Notes: a model not told the origin generated them from the sequence alone. Counted from the first letter of the stretch, positions 42,113 through 50,505 are shown. The stretch is 64,000 nt of DNA from Sideroxydans sp. (GCA_028707175.1 JAQTUV010000002.1:62001-126000), one strand, 5' to 3'. Program-made: numbers and translations.

Positions 42113-43591
42113 ATGATGAATCACAGCTTACTTGGCCTCAAAAAACTGACCCTTGGGGGAAGCGCGCTAATCACCGCCTCAGCCCTTTTGTTAGGCGGCT
42201 GCGGCGGCCGTGGCAGCCCCACTATCAAAGCAACCCCACAAACGATTCAATTTTCAGCCGCGCCTACGTTGCCCTTAAGCGGCAGCGCAACTGCTTCCGC
42301 GACAGCCAGTTCTGGCTTGCCTATCACCTACAGTAGCAATACAACCACCATCTGTTCCGTGAACAGTAGCAGCGGTTTAGTTACCAGCCTCGCGGTCGGC
42401 ACCTGCATCATCGCTGCCGACCAAGCGGGCAACGACACGTTCGCACCCGCACCGCAAGCCACACAAAACATCGCAGCAGCATTCGACCCCAATCAGACAA
42501 TCAGCTTTGGTGCCGCACCCGCATTGGCCATATATGGCACTGCCGCCGTATCGGCAAACGCCAGCTCCAATCTGCCCGTCAGTTTCAGCAGCACCACACC
42601 GGCCATCTGTAGCGTCAATGCGACCACCGGGCTGGTCACCGATCTAACGCCAGGCAATTGCATCATCGCCGCTAACCAAGCTGGCGATGCCAATTACAAC
42701 GCCGCACCACAAACCACACAGACGCTCACCGTCCCAGTGTGGGGCGCCGCGATCACGGCCCCCAGCGCGCCCAGCAACGTCAGTACCACAGTGGGTAATG
42801 CGTCAAACATCGTGGTCGTCAGCTTCAATGGCCCCAGCTCAAGTGGTGGCAGCCCGATCACGGGATACACCGTCACGTCCGTGCCAAGTGCTTATAGCGC
42901 GAACGGCACGAGCTCACCCATCAGCGTGACCTGCACCACCACGTGCACTGGAGAAGCCTTTACAGTAGCGGCAACCAATAACATCGGCACAGGCACCCCC
43001 TCGCCCGCAGCTGAAGTGCTCACGAACTACAACGTGACCACCACCTTCTTCGAGCCGGATACACAACCCAACGATACGATCTTCACGGGTTCGTTCACGT
43101 TCAACTCCAGCACCCGCACGGTGACCAATCTCAAAGGTCTGTTGACTGAATCTATGACGCATATCAATGACGGCATACCCATGAATACCGTGTCACTGAG
43201 CCATCAACTTTCAGCCATCAACGATGGAATGGGAGGGCTGCTAGTCACTGTGTTTGCAATGAACACCACCAACACACTCACAAATAATCCATTATTAGGT
43301 GGAAGTAACGGATGGGCTCCCACATCCGGCGGCGGACTTTATTTCGGCTTCCCATCTGCCACCAATCCAGCGTCCGGAGGATCTGGCAATGCCTACGCTA
43401 TGATTTACGTAAATCTCGCCAATCCGACAACCGCACTGTCACAGGCTCAAATTGACCAATTAAGCTATGCGGACTGTACTGCCCTAGGAATGATGGGAGA
43501 CGTGTGCATGACTGCCACATCATTTTCTGTTTATGGAACGGTAGGAACCATGAGCGGCTTTCCTATTGCGCAAATCATCACAAAGCAATAG
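42113..43591 (+). CDS. Lipoprotein with two Ig-like repeats and an FN3 domain
   Basis: The 492-residue protein has a lipobox LGGC (Cys30). Two tandem repeats of about 85 residues follow (about 45-125 and 130-210, each with a form of SFSSTTPAICSVN...TGLVT...GTCIIAA and two cysteines), then a fibronectin type III domain (about 218-310). The C-terminal part (about 315-492) has no fold I know; it has scattered Met/His such as MTHINDGIPM. It begins one base after the receptor stop, so it belongs to the same operon. It may be a surface partner of the copper receptor; this is inferred from position. Confidence 0.75.
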   Translation: MMNHSLLGLKKLTLGGSALITASALLLGGCGGRGSPTIKATPQTIQFSAAPTLPLSGSATASATASSGLPITYSSNTTTICSVNSSSGLVTSLAVGTCIIAADQAGNDTFAPAPQATQNIAAAFDPNQTISFGAAPALAIYGTAAVSANASSNLPVSFSSTTPAICSVNATTGLVTDLTPGNCIIAANQAGDANYNAAPQTTQTLTVPVWGAAITAPSAPSNVSTTVGNASNIVVVSFNGPSSSGGSPITGYTVTSVPSAYSANGTSSPISVTCTTTCTGEAFTVAATNNIGTGTPSPAAEVLTNYNVTTTFFEPDTQPNDTIFTGSFTFNSSTRTVTNLKGLLTESMTHINDGIPMNTVSLSHQLSAINDGMGGLLVTVFAMNTTNTLTNNPLLGGSNGWAPTSGGGLYFGFPSATNPASGGSGNAYAMIYVNLANPTTALSQAQIDQLSYADCTALGMMGDVCMTATSFSVYGTVGTMSGFPIAQIITKQ

Positions 43592-43604
43592 TTCAAAGAC
43601 CGAT

Positions 43605-43634
43605 CTCGCCCCCCTTCCAGAAAAGAGGGGCGAG
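43605..43634. terminator. Hairpin between the lipoprotein and mbnH
   Basis: An 8-bp stem (CTCGCCCC / GGGGCGAG) lies between two convergent genes. Neither side has a T run, so it may be a weak or rho-assisted end signal. Confidence 0.4.
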
Positions 43635-43656
43635 TAAATCTAAGCTACTGGTTCGA

Positions 43657-44823
43657 TTATTGCGTCTTGAAAGGGTCAGAAAAACGCGGATTGGTCAAAA
43701 ACTCTTCGTCTGTTAGCGTCTTCAGAAATGAGATCACATCCGCCTTGTCTTGAGCTGTGAGTTTAATGTTGTCGACACGTTTATCTTTCAGAGGACTCTG
43801 GCGACCGTCTCCCTTATTCTCACCCGCAGAAATCACACGTCCGTGCCCCGCATAGAAATCTAAGACTTGCTCCAAGGTGTCGATACTACCGTCATGCATG
43901 TAAGGTGCCGTCACCGCCACATTACGCAAACTCGGCGTGCGGAACATTCCCATATCTTCCAGTCGATTCGATAATTCGGCGATACCACGATTTTTATCTG
44001 GGAACGCGCCTTTACCATCAAGGTTATATAGTCCCGTGTTATGGAACTCTGTTTTTACATCCACATCATTCGCAGAAATAACTTGGTCATTGAAGTTGAA
44101 ACTACCGTGACACTGTGAACACTGAGCTTTCTCAGAAAAGAACAAACCCCTTCCGCGCTCCTCTTGTTCCGTCAACGCAACCTTGTGCTGTAGATGCTGA
44201 TCATATTTGCTGTTGGCGGATATCAGTCCACGCTGAAAAGCTGAGATTGCCTTGATGACATTGCTCAAGCTAATCGGCTCTTTTTCTTCTGGAAATACCT
44301 GCCTGAATTGTTCGGCGTATTTTTCATCGGCACGCAAACGCTGCAAAATAACAGGCTGCGTCTGATCGTTTACCCCCATTTCGACAGGATTCTCACCCAA
44401 CAATGGATTAAGCATTTGACGCTCCATCGAAGCCAGTGAATAGTTCGCCCAAGTGAAGTACGGGTGATAGACCGAGTTTGCTAAATGCTGTGCACTGCGC
44501 AAAGTATGTTCACCGGTAGACCCCGTCGCCACGGCCTTGCCATCGGTAAAGGCTAAATTTTGAAAGTGGCAGGATGCACAAGCAAAAGTAGCATTTCCAG
44601 ATACTCGTTTGTCGTAAAACAAACTGCGCCCTAACTGAAACTTCTCTTCCGACATCAGATTATCAGCAGGAATTCGAGGTTGCGGGAAATGTGCCGGTAG
44701 TTCCCACTTCCATTCAGTCAATGGCTTGGGTGTGCGCTGATGCAGCATAAAATATCCAAGCGCCACCGCTCCCCCTACCAAGGCCAGAAAAAGAACCCAT
44801 TTTTTGCTTGTGAAATTCAACAT
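43657..44823 (-). CDS. mbnH: Di-haem enzyme MbnH (MauG/cytochrome c peroxidase family)
   Basis: This protein of about 388 residues has one N-terminal membrane anchor or uncleaved signal (about 10-28) and two CxxCH haem motifs, CASCH (about 82-86) and CSQCH (about 235-239). The segments FHNTGLYNLDGKGAFP and FRTPSLRNVAVTAPYMHDGS are typical of the MXAN_0977-type di-haem family that includes MbnH. In methanotrophs MbnH oxidises a tryptophan of its partner MbnP to kynurenine, creating a copper site. Here the partner is the gene directly upstream. The ATG at 44823 follows an in-frame GTG. Confidence 0.88.
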   Translation of the reverse strand: MLNFTSKKWVLFLALVGGAVALGYFMLHQRTPKPLTEWKWELPAHFPQPRIPADNLMSEEKFQLGRSLFYDKRVSGNATFACASCHFQNLAFTDGKAVATGSTGEHTLRSAQHLANSVYHPYFTWANYSLASMERQMLNPLLGENPVEMGVNDQTQPVILQRLRADEKYAEQFRQVFPEEKEPISLSNVIKAISAFQRGLISANSKYDQHLQHKVALTEQEERGRGLFFSEKAQCSQCHGSFNFNDQVISANDVDVKTEFHNTGLYNLDGKGAFPDKNRGIAELSNRLEDMGMFRTPSLRNVAVTAPYMHDGSIDTLEQVLDFYAGHGRVISAGENKGDGRQSPLKDKRVDNIKLTAQDKADVISFLKTLTDEEFLTNPRFSDPFKTQ

Positions 44824-44858
44824 CACCGTCGCCTCTGAATTGAGCTGTTAAATGAAAA

Positions 44859-44897
44859 CCGCCGCATCACACTAGTAAACACTAGCAGATGCGGCGG
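44859..44897 (-). terminator. Hairpin between mbnP and mbnH
   Basis: A 10-bp perfect outer stem (CCGCCGCATC / GATGCGGCGG) with an inner CTAG/CTAG pairing is followed on the minus strand by TTTTCATTT. It lies in the 104-base mbnP-mbnH gap. It can act as an attenuator, giving more MbnP than MbnH. Confidence 0.7.
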
Positions 44898-44927
44898 ATA
44901 GTCCCCGTTCATTAACGGGAATCTTAC

Positions 44928-46553
44928 TTACCGGACTACGAACAATGTCTGAGCAGCGCCATCATTAATCGGCAAACCAGTCACTGAGTCAATTTGGAGC
45001 TTATTGAAGAAGTAAGCTGCACTACCGGCCATCATCATGCCACCTGGTTTAGCTGACATCCATGTCTTCGAAGTAGTCAGATCAAGGCCATTGAACAATG
45101 CGCCCAAATCTAAAGCGATCTTCTGTGTCGTTGAATTGAAGTTGGCGAAAGACAATTGCATACGGTTTGGGCTACCGCAACCATTGATTACTTCACCGTT
45201 CAAAGGATTTGCCTTGCAACCAGTTGCCCCCAAGTGAACCATCGTCGTCACACCCGCTGCTGGCGCTACAGGGTTCGCTGTAAATTCAATTTTAGTGAAC
45301 TTACGGCCTGACTGCCACGACCAATTAAGCGCTGAATTTTGGAGCGGCAAAGGCGTCGCCGCATCAGCAATATTGCTGTGATTCAACTTTCCAGGAACAC
45401 CCACTGTAAATGCGATACCCACATAACTACCTGGCGCCACTTTACCTGTCACAGCAGTGTAAGTTCCCGCAGTTCCACCAACACAAGTATTCGTACCGTC
45501 TTCAAAATCGAGCATGGCAACATTGCTACCTTGGTTGGCGTTCTCAGTCATCACCACTGGAGCGTAATTACCCGCAGCATCGATCAGTGCAACACCAGAA
45601 ACGTAGAAACGTAAATCTTTCAATGACCCCACAGTTGAAGCGGTTCCCAACGTCAGCGCACTGGCAGCGCAACCGCCAACACCAATATTCGTAGCACCAT
45701 TGATCACATCAAAATTGATAGTCACGTTCTGCGTTGCGGCTGCAGCCAAAGACGCCGCATTATTTGCAGCAATTTGTGCTTTCAGAGAGCCCGCGCCAAC
45801 TACACTGCTAGAGTTGACAGCTGTAGAAGAGAACATCGTTGCAACCGCAGCGACATTGCTCGTCGCTTGGAATTGCAAGACTGATTCAGCTTGGCCCAAC
45901 AATGCACTTTGAGTTGCTTTGTCAGTACTTGCTGTTGAAGACCCAAGAGATGCTTTACCTGCCTTCAACACAGCCACAATGGTCTTAGCTGCCTCATGCG
46001 CACGGAAATATCCGTTTGTTTGATCAGTTGCAGAACCTTTGAGAGATACATAGTTACCTGAAACGCTCACGCCGCTAGCTGCGGGGATACCCAAAGCCTG
46101 ACCAACTGAAGCAACGGCAGAAGCCGCAGTCGCTCCCGCCAACACTTTTTCATTGACCAAGGTAGAAAGGGGACTCACAAATGATGCCCCTGCTGGCGCT
46201 GCTAAAGTGAATGCTTGTCCTACTGCAACGCCTGTATCTTTATCCACAGCCGTAGAAGGAACTTCAGCCACAACGGGATACAACGATTGCTGACCCGATG
46301 TAATACCCGAGATGGTGTAATCGCCATTTGTACCAGTCGTTGAAGATGGTTCGCCAGAATCACACACACCATTGCTGTTTGTATCTAAGCAGACTTTAGC
46401 GCCGCTCAAATAACCGTCAGCGACGATTCCAGACAAGGTAACGGTTGAAGAGCCGCTGCTTGAGCTGCTACCACCACACCCTACGACCAATGCAGCAACA
46501 GCGGTCATTACAATGCCCAGCTCTGCCATGCGTTTCAAATTACGTTTGTTCAT
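44928..46553 (-). CDS. mbnP: MbnP copper-binding lipoprotein with long N-terminal extension
   Basis: The 541-residue protein starts at ATG 46553 (AGGAG 6 bases upstream) and has lipobox VVGC (Cys26), then a Ser linker. An N-terminal module (about 38-95) reads LSGIVADGYLSGAKVCLDTN, a carboxypeptidase-regulatory-like or Cna-B-like fold with Cys55 and Cys64. An Ala/Ser-rich helical stretch follows (about 125-275). The MbnP domain fills about 276-541, with the family's four cysteines (295, 357, 446, 459), the NWSWQSG tryptophans (411, 413), His392, His440 and GGMMM (504-508). MbnP normally has no such extension. It is the substrate of MbnH and a Cu(I) binder in methanotrophs. Confidence 0.85.
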   Translation of the reverse strand: MNKRNLKRMAELGIVMTAVAALVVGCGGSSSSSGSSTVTLSGIVADGYLSGAKVCLDTNSNGVCDSGEPSSTTGTNGDYTISGITSGQQSLYPVVAEVPSTAVDKDTGVAVGQAFTLAAPAGASFVSPLSTLVNEKVLAGATAASAVASVGQALGIPAASGVSVSGNYVSLKGSATDQTNGYFRAHEAAKTIVAVLKAGKASLGSSTASTDKATQSALLGQAESVLQFQATSNVAAVATMFSSTAVNSSSVVGAGSLKAQIAANNAASLAAAATQNVTINFDVINGATNIGVGGCAASALTLGTASTVGSLKDLRFYVSGVALIDAAGNYAPVVMTENANQGSNVAMLDFEDGTNTCVGGTAGTYTAVTGKVAPGSYVGIAFTVGVPGKLNHSNIADAATPLPLQNSALNWSWQSGRKFTKIEFTANPVAPAAGVTTMVHLGATGCKANPLNGEVINGCGSPNRMQLSFANFNSTTQKIALDLGALFNGLDLTTSKTWMSAKPGGMMMAGSAAYFFNKLQIDSVTGLPINDGAAQTLFVVR

Positions 46554-46626
46554 CAACAATCTCCTGATTGAGTTAACTGAGGAATCTTTCGATCCCAAAT
46601 CGACTGCCTGCAAATTCCAGCGACGC

Positions 46627-46654
46627 ATATTACTCACTCCCATACGAATGTCAC
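46627..46654 (-). promoter_or_regulatory. Possible mbnP promoter
   Basis: GTGACA (46649-46654) and TAATAT (46627-46632) are 16 bases apart on the minus strand. The -35 box touches the palindrome at 46655-46671, so an activator bound there would be centred about 42-45 bases before the start. Confidence 0.45.
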
Positions 46655-46671
46655 TGCGACATTTTGTCGCA
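46655..46671. promoter_or_regulatory. RegR-box palindrome between mbnP and the two-component system
   Basis: The sequence TGCGACATTTTGTCGCA is a perfect 6-bp inverted repeat with a 5-base spacer. Its 15-base core GCGACATTTTGTCGC fits the published RegR box, GNGRCRTTNNGNCGC, at every position. On the plus side a TAGAAT -10 box (46695-46700) is 9 bases before the kinase ATG, with no good -35, which suits an activator site at about -44. The match is seen; binding by the adjacent regulator is inferred. Confidence 0.75.
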
Positions 46672-46708
46672 CCCCAATAACGACGGGCTTCCAGTAGAAT
46701 CCGCCGCC

Positions 46709-48157
46709 ATGAATACATCCCTCCTTTCCACCCAAACAGGTCACTCGCATCTGCGCCGCTTGTTCATGCTGCGCAACTGGGCGATCTTGGCCCAGTTCGC
46801 CACTTTGATCTTGGTGCACCGTTTCCTGAGCACGGATTTCGCATGGACACCGATGATCGGCACGGTGGTGTTCTTGGTGTTGGTCAACTTGCTCACCTGG
46901 TGGCGCTTGTCACTTGACTACCCCGTCGGCAACCTCGAACTGTTTTTGCAGTTGTGCCTAGACGTGAATGCACTGACGGTGTTGCTGTACTTCGGCGGTG
47001 GCTCGACCAATCCTTTCGTCTCACTTTATCTACTGCCGCTGGTGCTGGCGGCAGCCACTTTGCCGCGCCGCTACACATGGGGCATGGCAGCCTTGACCGT
47101 GGCTTGCTACAGCTTGTTGATGGTGTGGTACGTGCCGCTACCCACTGGGGATGCGCATGCAGGACACGCAGGACATACAGCGACAGCCGTCGTCGCTGCC
47201 GCCTCCTCAGTCACGGCAGCCCCCGTGCACGACCATGCCGCGATGACAATGGATCACAGCCAGCATCAGATGCATCAGCCCGACAAAACAGCTTCAGATT
47301 ACTGCCGCACCGAGCCCGAATCCGCGCCTGTTATCGCAACTGCCGACACCTCTCCGCTAGGAGATGCATTCAACGCTCACGTGCTTGGCATGTGGCTAGG
47401 CTTCGTCATCAGCGCGACGGTAATCGCCTATTTCGCAGTAGAGATGGCGGCGGCAGTTAGATTGCGCGAGGCGCAGCTCACCCAAGTGCGCGAAGAGACC
47501 TTGCGCAACGAACGTATCGTATCGTTGGGTACTTTGGCCGCCAGTGCAGCTCACGAATTGGGCACGCCGCTATCCACCATGTCCGTAGTGATCGGTGAGA
47601 TGCAAAACGACTGCAAATTACCCGACCAAAAAGAAAGCCTGACTCTGCTCGACGACCAAGTGCGTAACTGCAAACGCATCCTCAGCACCTTGGTGAGTCA
47701 TGCACAAGCGACACCGGAAGTGATGAACATTGACGGTTTCTTGTTGGCTGTATTGGACGAATGGCAATTGTTACGCCCCACCGTGCATTACAACTATCAA
47801 GTCGGTGGCACTCAACCCGCACCACGCCTACGGCCTGACCCAGCCTTGCGTGCCGCCTTACTCAATCTATTGAATAACGCTGCCGATGCATCCTCGGAAG
47901 GGATGGAGATCATGTTGCATTGGAACGACAAACATATCGTGCTGGAGATCCAAGACCAAGGGCCTGGGCTCACCGCCGAGGCTGCCTCACGTGCGGGCTC
48001 CGCATTCTTCACCACCAAAGAGGAGGGGCGCGGATTGGGCTTATTCCTCGCCAATGCCACCCTAGAAAGGCTGGGCGGTAGTGTGCGTCTATTCAACCGC
48101 GACAGCGGCGGCGCGACCACCGAAGTGAAATTGCCACTGCAAGGACTTCCCGCATGA
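46709..48157 (+). CDS. regB: RegB/PrrB-type sensor histidine kinase with His/Met-rich periplasmic loop
   Basis: This 482-residue kinase has six membrane segments (between about 20 and 245). It carries the RegB quinone motif FGGGSTNPF (about 95-103), the H-box AHELGTPLST with His282, and a cysteine 39 residues later (Cys321), matching the RegB redox Cys that lies 40 residues after its His. Between segments 5 and 6 there is an insert (about 146-195) with eight His and three Met, such as HAGHAGH and HDHAAMTMDHSQHQMH. Topology puts it in the periplasm. The catalytic domain with NLLNNAADAS and GRGLGLFLAN is complete. ATG 46709 is preferred to an upstream TTG. It overlaps regA (ATGA) and is divergent from mbnP. 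Confidence 0.85.
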   Translation: MNTSLLSTQTGHSHLRRLFMLRNWAILAQFATLILVHRFLSTDFAWTPMIGTVVFLVLVNLLTWWRLSLDYPVGNLELFLQLCLDVNALTVLLYFGGGSTNPFVSLYLLPLVLAAATLPRRYTWGMAALTVACYSLLMVWYVPLPTGDAHAGHAGHTATAVVAAASSVTAAPVHDHAAMTMDHSQHQMHQPDKTASDYCRTEPESAPVIATADTSPLGDAFNAHVLGMWLGFVISATVIAYFAVEMAAAVRLREAQLTQVREETLRNERIVSLGTLAASAAHELGTPLSTMSVVIGEMQNDCKLPDQKESLTLLDDQVRNCKRILSTLVSHAQATPEVMNIDGFLLAVLDEWQLLRPTVHYNYQVGGTQPAPRLRPDPALRAALLNLLNNAADASSEGMEIMLHWNDKHIVLEIQDQGPGLTAEAASRAGSAFFTTKEEGRGLGLFLANATLERLGGSVRLFNRDSGGATTEVKLPLQGLPA

Positions 48158-48693
48158 ATCAAATCAGCAACGACACACCAACCTTGTTGTTAGTAGATGA
48201 CGACGACACGTTTCGTAGCGTGCTTGGACGAGCCTTGGAGAAACGTGGTTTCAGTGTAACCACGGCCGCCAGCGTCGAGAGCGCCTTACCGCTGGCACAA
48301 GCTAACCCACCCGAATTCGCCGTCATCGACCTTAAGATGCACGGTGCTTCGGGGTTGGTGTTAGTACAAACCCTACACGAACTCGACCCCGCCACGCGTA
48401 TCGTCATGCTCACGGGTTACGCCAGCATCGCCACAGCGGTGGAAGCCATCAAGCTCGGAGCCACGCAATATCTATCCAAACCCGCCAACGCAGACGAGAT
48501 TGTTGCCGCCTTCGGTCATAACGCCAACGCCGATGTGCCCGTAGAAGCCCAACCTTCCACGGTAGATAAACTAGAGTGGGAGCACATCAACCGCGTCCTA
48601 CATGAACAGCAAGGCAACATCTCTTCCACCGCGCGGGTACTCAATATGCACCGCCGCACCTTGCAGCGAAAATTGGCCAAACGGCCGAACTAA
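48154..48693 (+). CDS. regA: RegA/PrrA-type response regulator
   Basis: This 179-residue regulator has a receiver domain (about 10-125; phospho-acceptor Asp59 in FAVIDLKM, conserved Lys near 109) and the very conserved RegA Fis-type helix-turn-helix at the C-terminus (LEWEHINRVLHEQQGNISST, then ARVLNMHRRTLQRKLAKRPN). The helix-turn-helix is almost invariant in this family and binds GCGRC-type palindromes. Two such palindromes lie at 39800-39820 and 46655-46671. It is coupled to the kinase by an ATGA overlap. Confidence 0.92.
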   Translation: MNQISNDTPTLLLVDDDDTFRSVLGRALEKRGFSVTTAASVESALPLAQANPPEFAVIDLKMHGASGLVLVQTLHELDPATRIVMLTGYASIATAVEAIKLGATQYLSKPANADEIVAAFGHNANADVPVEAQPSTVDKLEWEHINRVLHEQQGNISSTARVLNMHRRTLQRKLAKRPN

Positions 48694-48778
48694 AAAATTG
48701 AAAATAGGTTAAAGATTTGGCTCTCAATGCCGAAGACACTTCCAAGATATTAAAACAATCACTAGAGGGGAGACATTG

Positions 48779-49645
48779 ATGAGCACGCAACCTATTGACT
48801 TAAAAAAGGCAATTAAAAATCTGGATAGCTTGCCCGCCATGCCGGTCATCGCTCAGAAGATCCTTGCACTTTCATTGGATACGGATGCCGGAGAACTACA
48901 ACTATTGCGGCTCATTGAAAAAGACCCGCAAATCTCTGCGCGTATCATCGGACTTGCCAACAGCCCCCTATTTGGCGCCTCAAAACGTGTCAACTCCATA
49001 CAGGATGCGGCCATGTTACTTGGCCTCACCCGTGTAAAGTCAGTGGCCGTAGGCATCGCAGTGATGTCCACCCTTCAACGCTCCCCTTCGGGCACCCTTG
49101 ATCTTCAGCAACTGTGGATGCATAGCCTAGGCGTAGCCTTAGGGATGCGCACCTTATCTCGCGCCATGCCACCCCGTACCCGCCCACTTGAAGATGAAAT
49201 CTTTTTAGCTGGCTTGTTACACGATATTGGCTACATGGTGCTCAATTATCTAGATACTTCGTTGAGTGATCGACTGCATAACCAACTCATCGCTCAGCCG
49301 GAACGCACCATCAGCGATATCGAGCCTGAGATAATTGAGATCAGCCATGCAGAACTTGGCGCGGAACTCGCACGCCACTGGGATCTGCCAGAAAGAATCA
49401 TCGCAGTCCTTCGCTACCACCACACCCCAAACGATGAGGCCGCTGCAGCAGGACAGCCTCTTGTTTCATTACTCAACCTATCTGAACGACTCCTACCTTC
49501 TTTCGGCATTACAGAAACAGTTGACCTAACTATCAATGAGGCCGACTGGACCGAACTTGGGATCGACCCATCACGTGCTGAAGAACTGACAGCCAGCGTT
49601 CACGAACAAGCAGAACTCGCTAAACAACTTGCAAACTCATTCTAA
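48779..49645 (+). CDS. HDOD domain protein, copy 1
   Basis: This 288-residue protein consists of one HDOD domain (about 15-215) with LLHDIGYMVL (about 128) and a C-terminal helical part. HDOD proteins are degenerate HD-type signalling modules that often act with c-di-GMP or stress pathways. The start at 48779 has GGGGAG upstream; an in-frame TTG lies one codon before. It is followed by a paralogue whose start overlaps its stop (TAATG). It comes 85 bases after regA, so it may or may not share that transcript. Confidence 0.88.
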   Translation: MSTQPIDLKKAIKNLDSLPAMPVIAQKILALSLDTDAGELQLLRLIEKDPQISARIIGLANSPLFGASKRVNSIQDAAMLLGLTRVKSVAVGIAVMSTLQRSPSGTLDLQQLWMHSLGVALGMRTLSRAMPPRTRPLEDEIFLAGLLHDIGYMVLNYLDTSLSDRLHNQLIAQPERTISDIEPEIIEISHAELGAELARHWDLPERIIAVLRYHHTPNDEAAAAGQPLVSLLNLSERLLPSFGITETVDLTINEADWTELGIDPSRAEELTASVHEQAELAKQLANSF

Positions 49646-50505
49646 TGAACGCACCCAACGGACTTCTTATCGCGGTACAACAATTCGACATCCTGCCGAC
49701 GCTGCCATTGATTGCGCAGAAACTGTTGGCACTCGACTTGGAGTCGGATACTGGCGAGCAACAGTTAATGCAGCTCATTTCACAGGACCCGCTTATCTCG
49801 GCGAAAATTATCGGATTAGCCAATTCCCCGCTGTTTGGCAGTTCACGTCAAATCAATTCCGTGAAGGAAGCTGCTGTACTGTTAGGACTCACTCGCATCA
49901 AATCATTAGTCACCAGCATCGCCATCACATCACTGGCTAACACCCCCATCGGCAAATTCGATCCGCACGAACTTTGGTCACACACAATGAGTGTCGCCTT
50001 TGCCATGCTGCCTGTTGTACGAGCCATGCCCGCAAAGCAACGCCCTACAGAGGATCAGATTTTTTTGGCGGGCATGCTACATGACATCGGCTATCTCGCA
50101 CTGGCGCACTTGGATTCCAAACGGAGTGACGCCTTGCACACCCTCTTACTCATCGAAAAGAATCGCGCGCTCATCGAGATTGAACAAAAGCTGCTAGATG
50201 TAACCCATGCGGAATTAGGGGCGGCACTCGCCTCACATTGGAGCCTGCCAGCAGACATGATCGATGTCATCCGTTACCACCACTCGCCCGCAAAAGATGC
50301 CGCAGCGCCTCTCCCCGTGTTGGCATTAGTGATTCAACTCACAGAACGTCTCATGCCCACACCAGGGCTGAATGAATATCACGGGGAAACTGTCTCCGCA
50401 GATGAGTGGCTTGCATTGGGAATCGATCCAAACCAAGCCGACGAGATTACCGCGCTCATTGCAGAACAAACCGAACAAGCCATACAGTTCGTCGCATCGT
50501 TCTAA
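49645..50505 (+). CDS. HDOD domain protein, copy 2
   Basis: This 286-residue protein is a paralogue of the preceding gene over its full length (compare KIIGLANSPLFGSSRQINSVKEAAVLLGLTRIKS with the matching part of copy 1), with LHDIGYLALAH at about 148. Coupled translation with copy 1 suggests a hetero-oligomer or a fresh tandem duplication. The function is unknown. The next gene, a DD-carboxypeptidase-like protein, starts 70 bases later. Confidence 0.88.
   Translation: MNAPNGLLIAVQQFDILPTLPLIAQKLLALDLESDTGEQQLMQLISQDPLISAKIIGLANSPLFGSSRQINSVKEAAVLLGLTRIKSLVTSIAITSLANTPIGKFDPHELWSHTMSVAFAMLPVVRAMPAKQRPTEDQIFLAGMLHDIGYLALAHLDSKRSDALHTLLLIEKNRALIEIEQKLLDVTHAELGAALASHWSLPADMIDVIRYHHSPAKDAAAPLPVLALVIQLTERLMPTPGLNEYHGETVSADEWLALGIDPNQADEITALIAEQTEQAIQFVASF

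Noticed and set aside
43657-46553. Idea that mbnH and mbnP mark a methanobactin biosynthesis locus
   Set aside because: No MbnA-like precursor, MbnB, MbnC or MATE exporter was found nearby. MbnH/MbnP pairs are common outside methanobactin loci.
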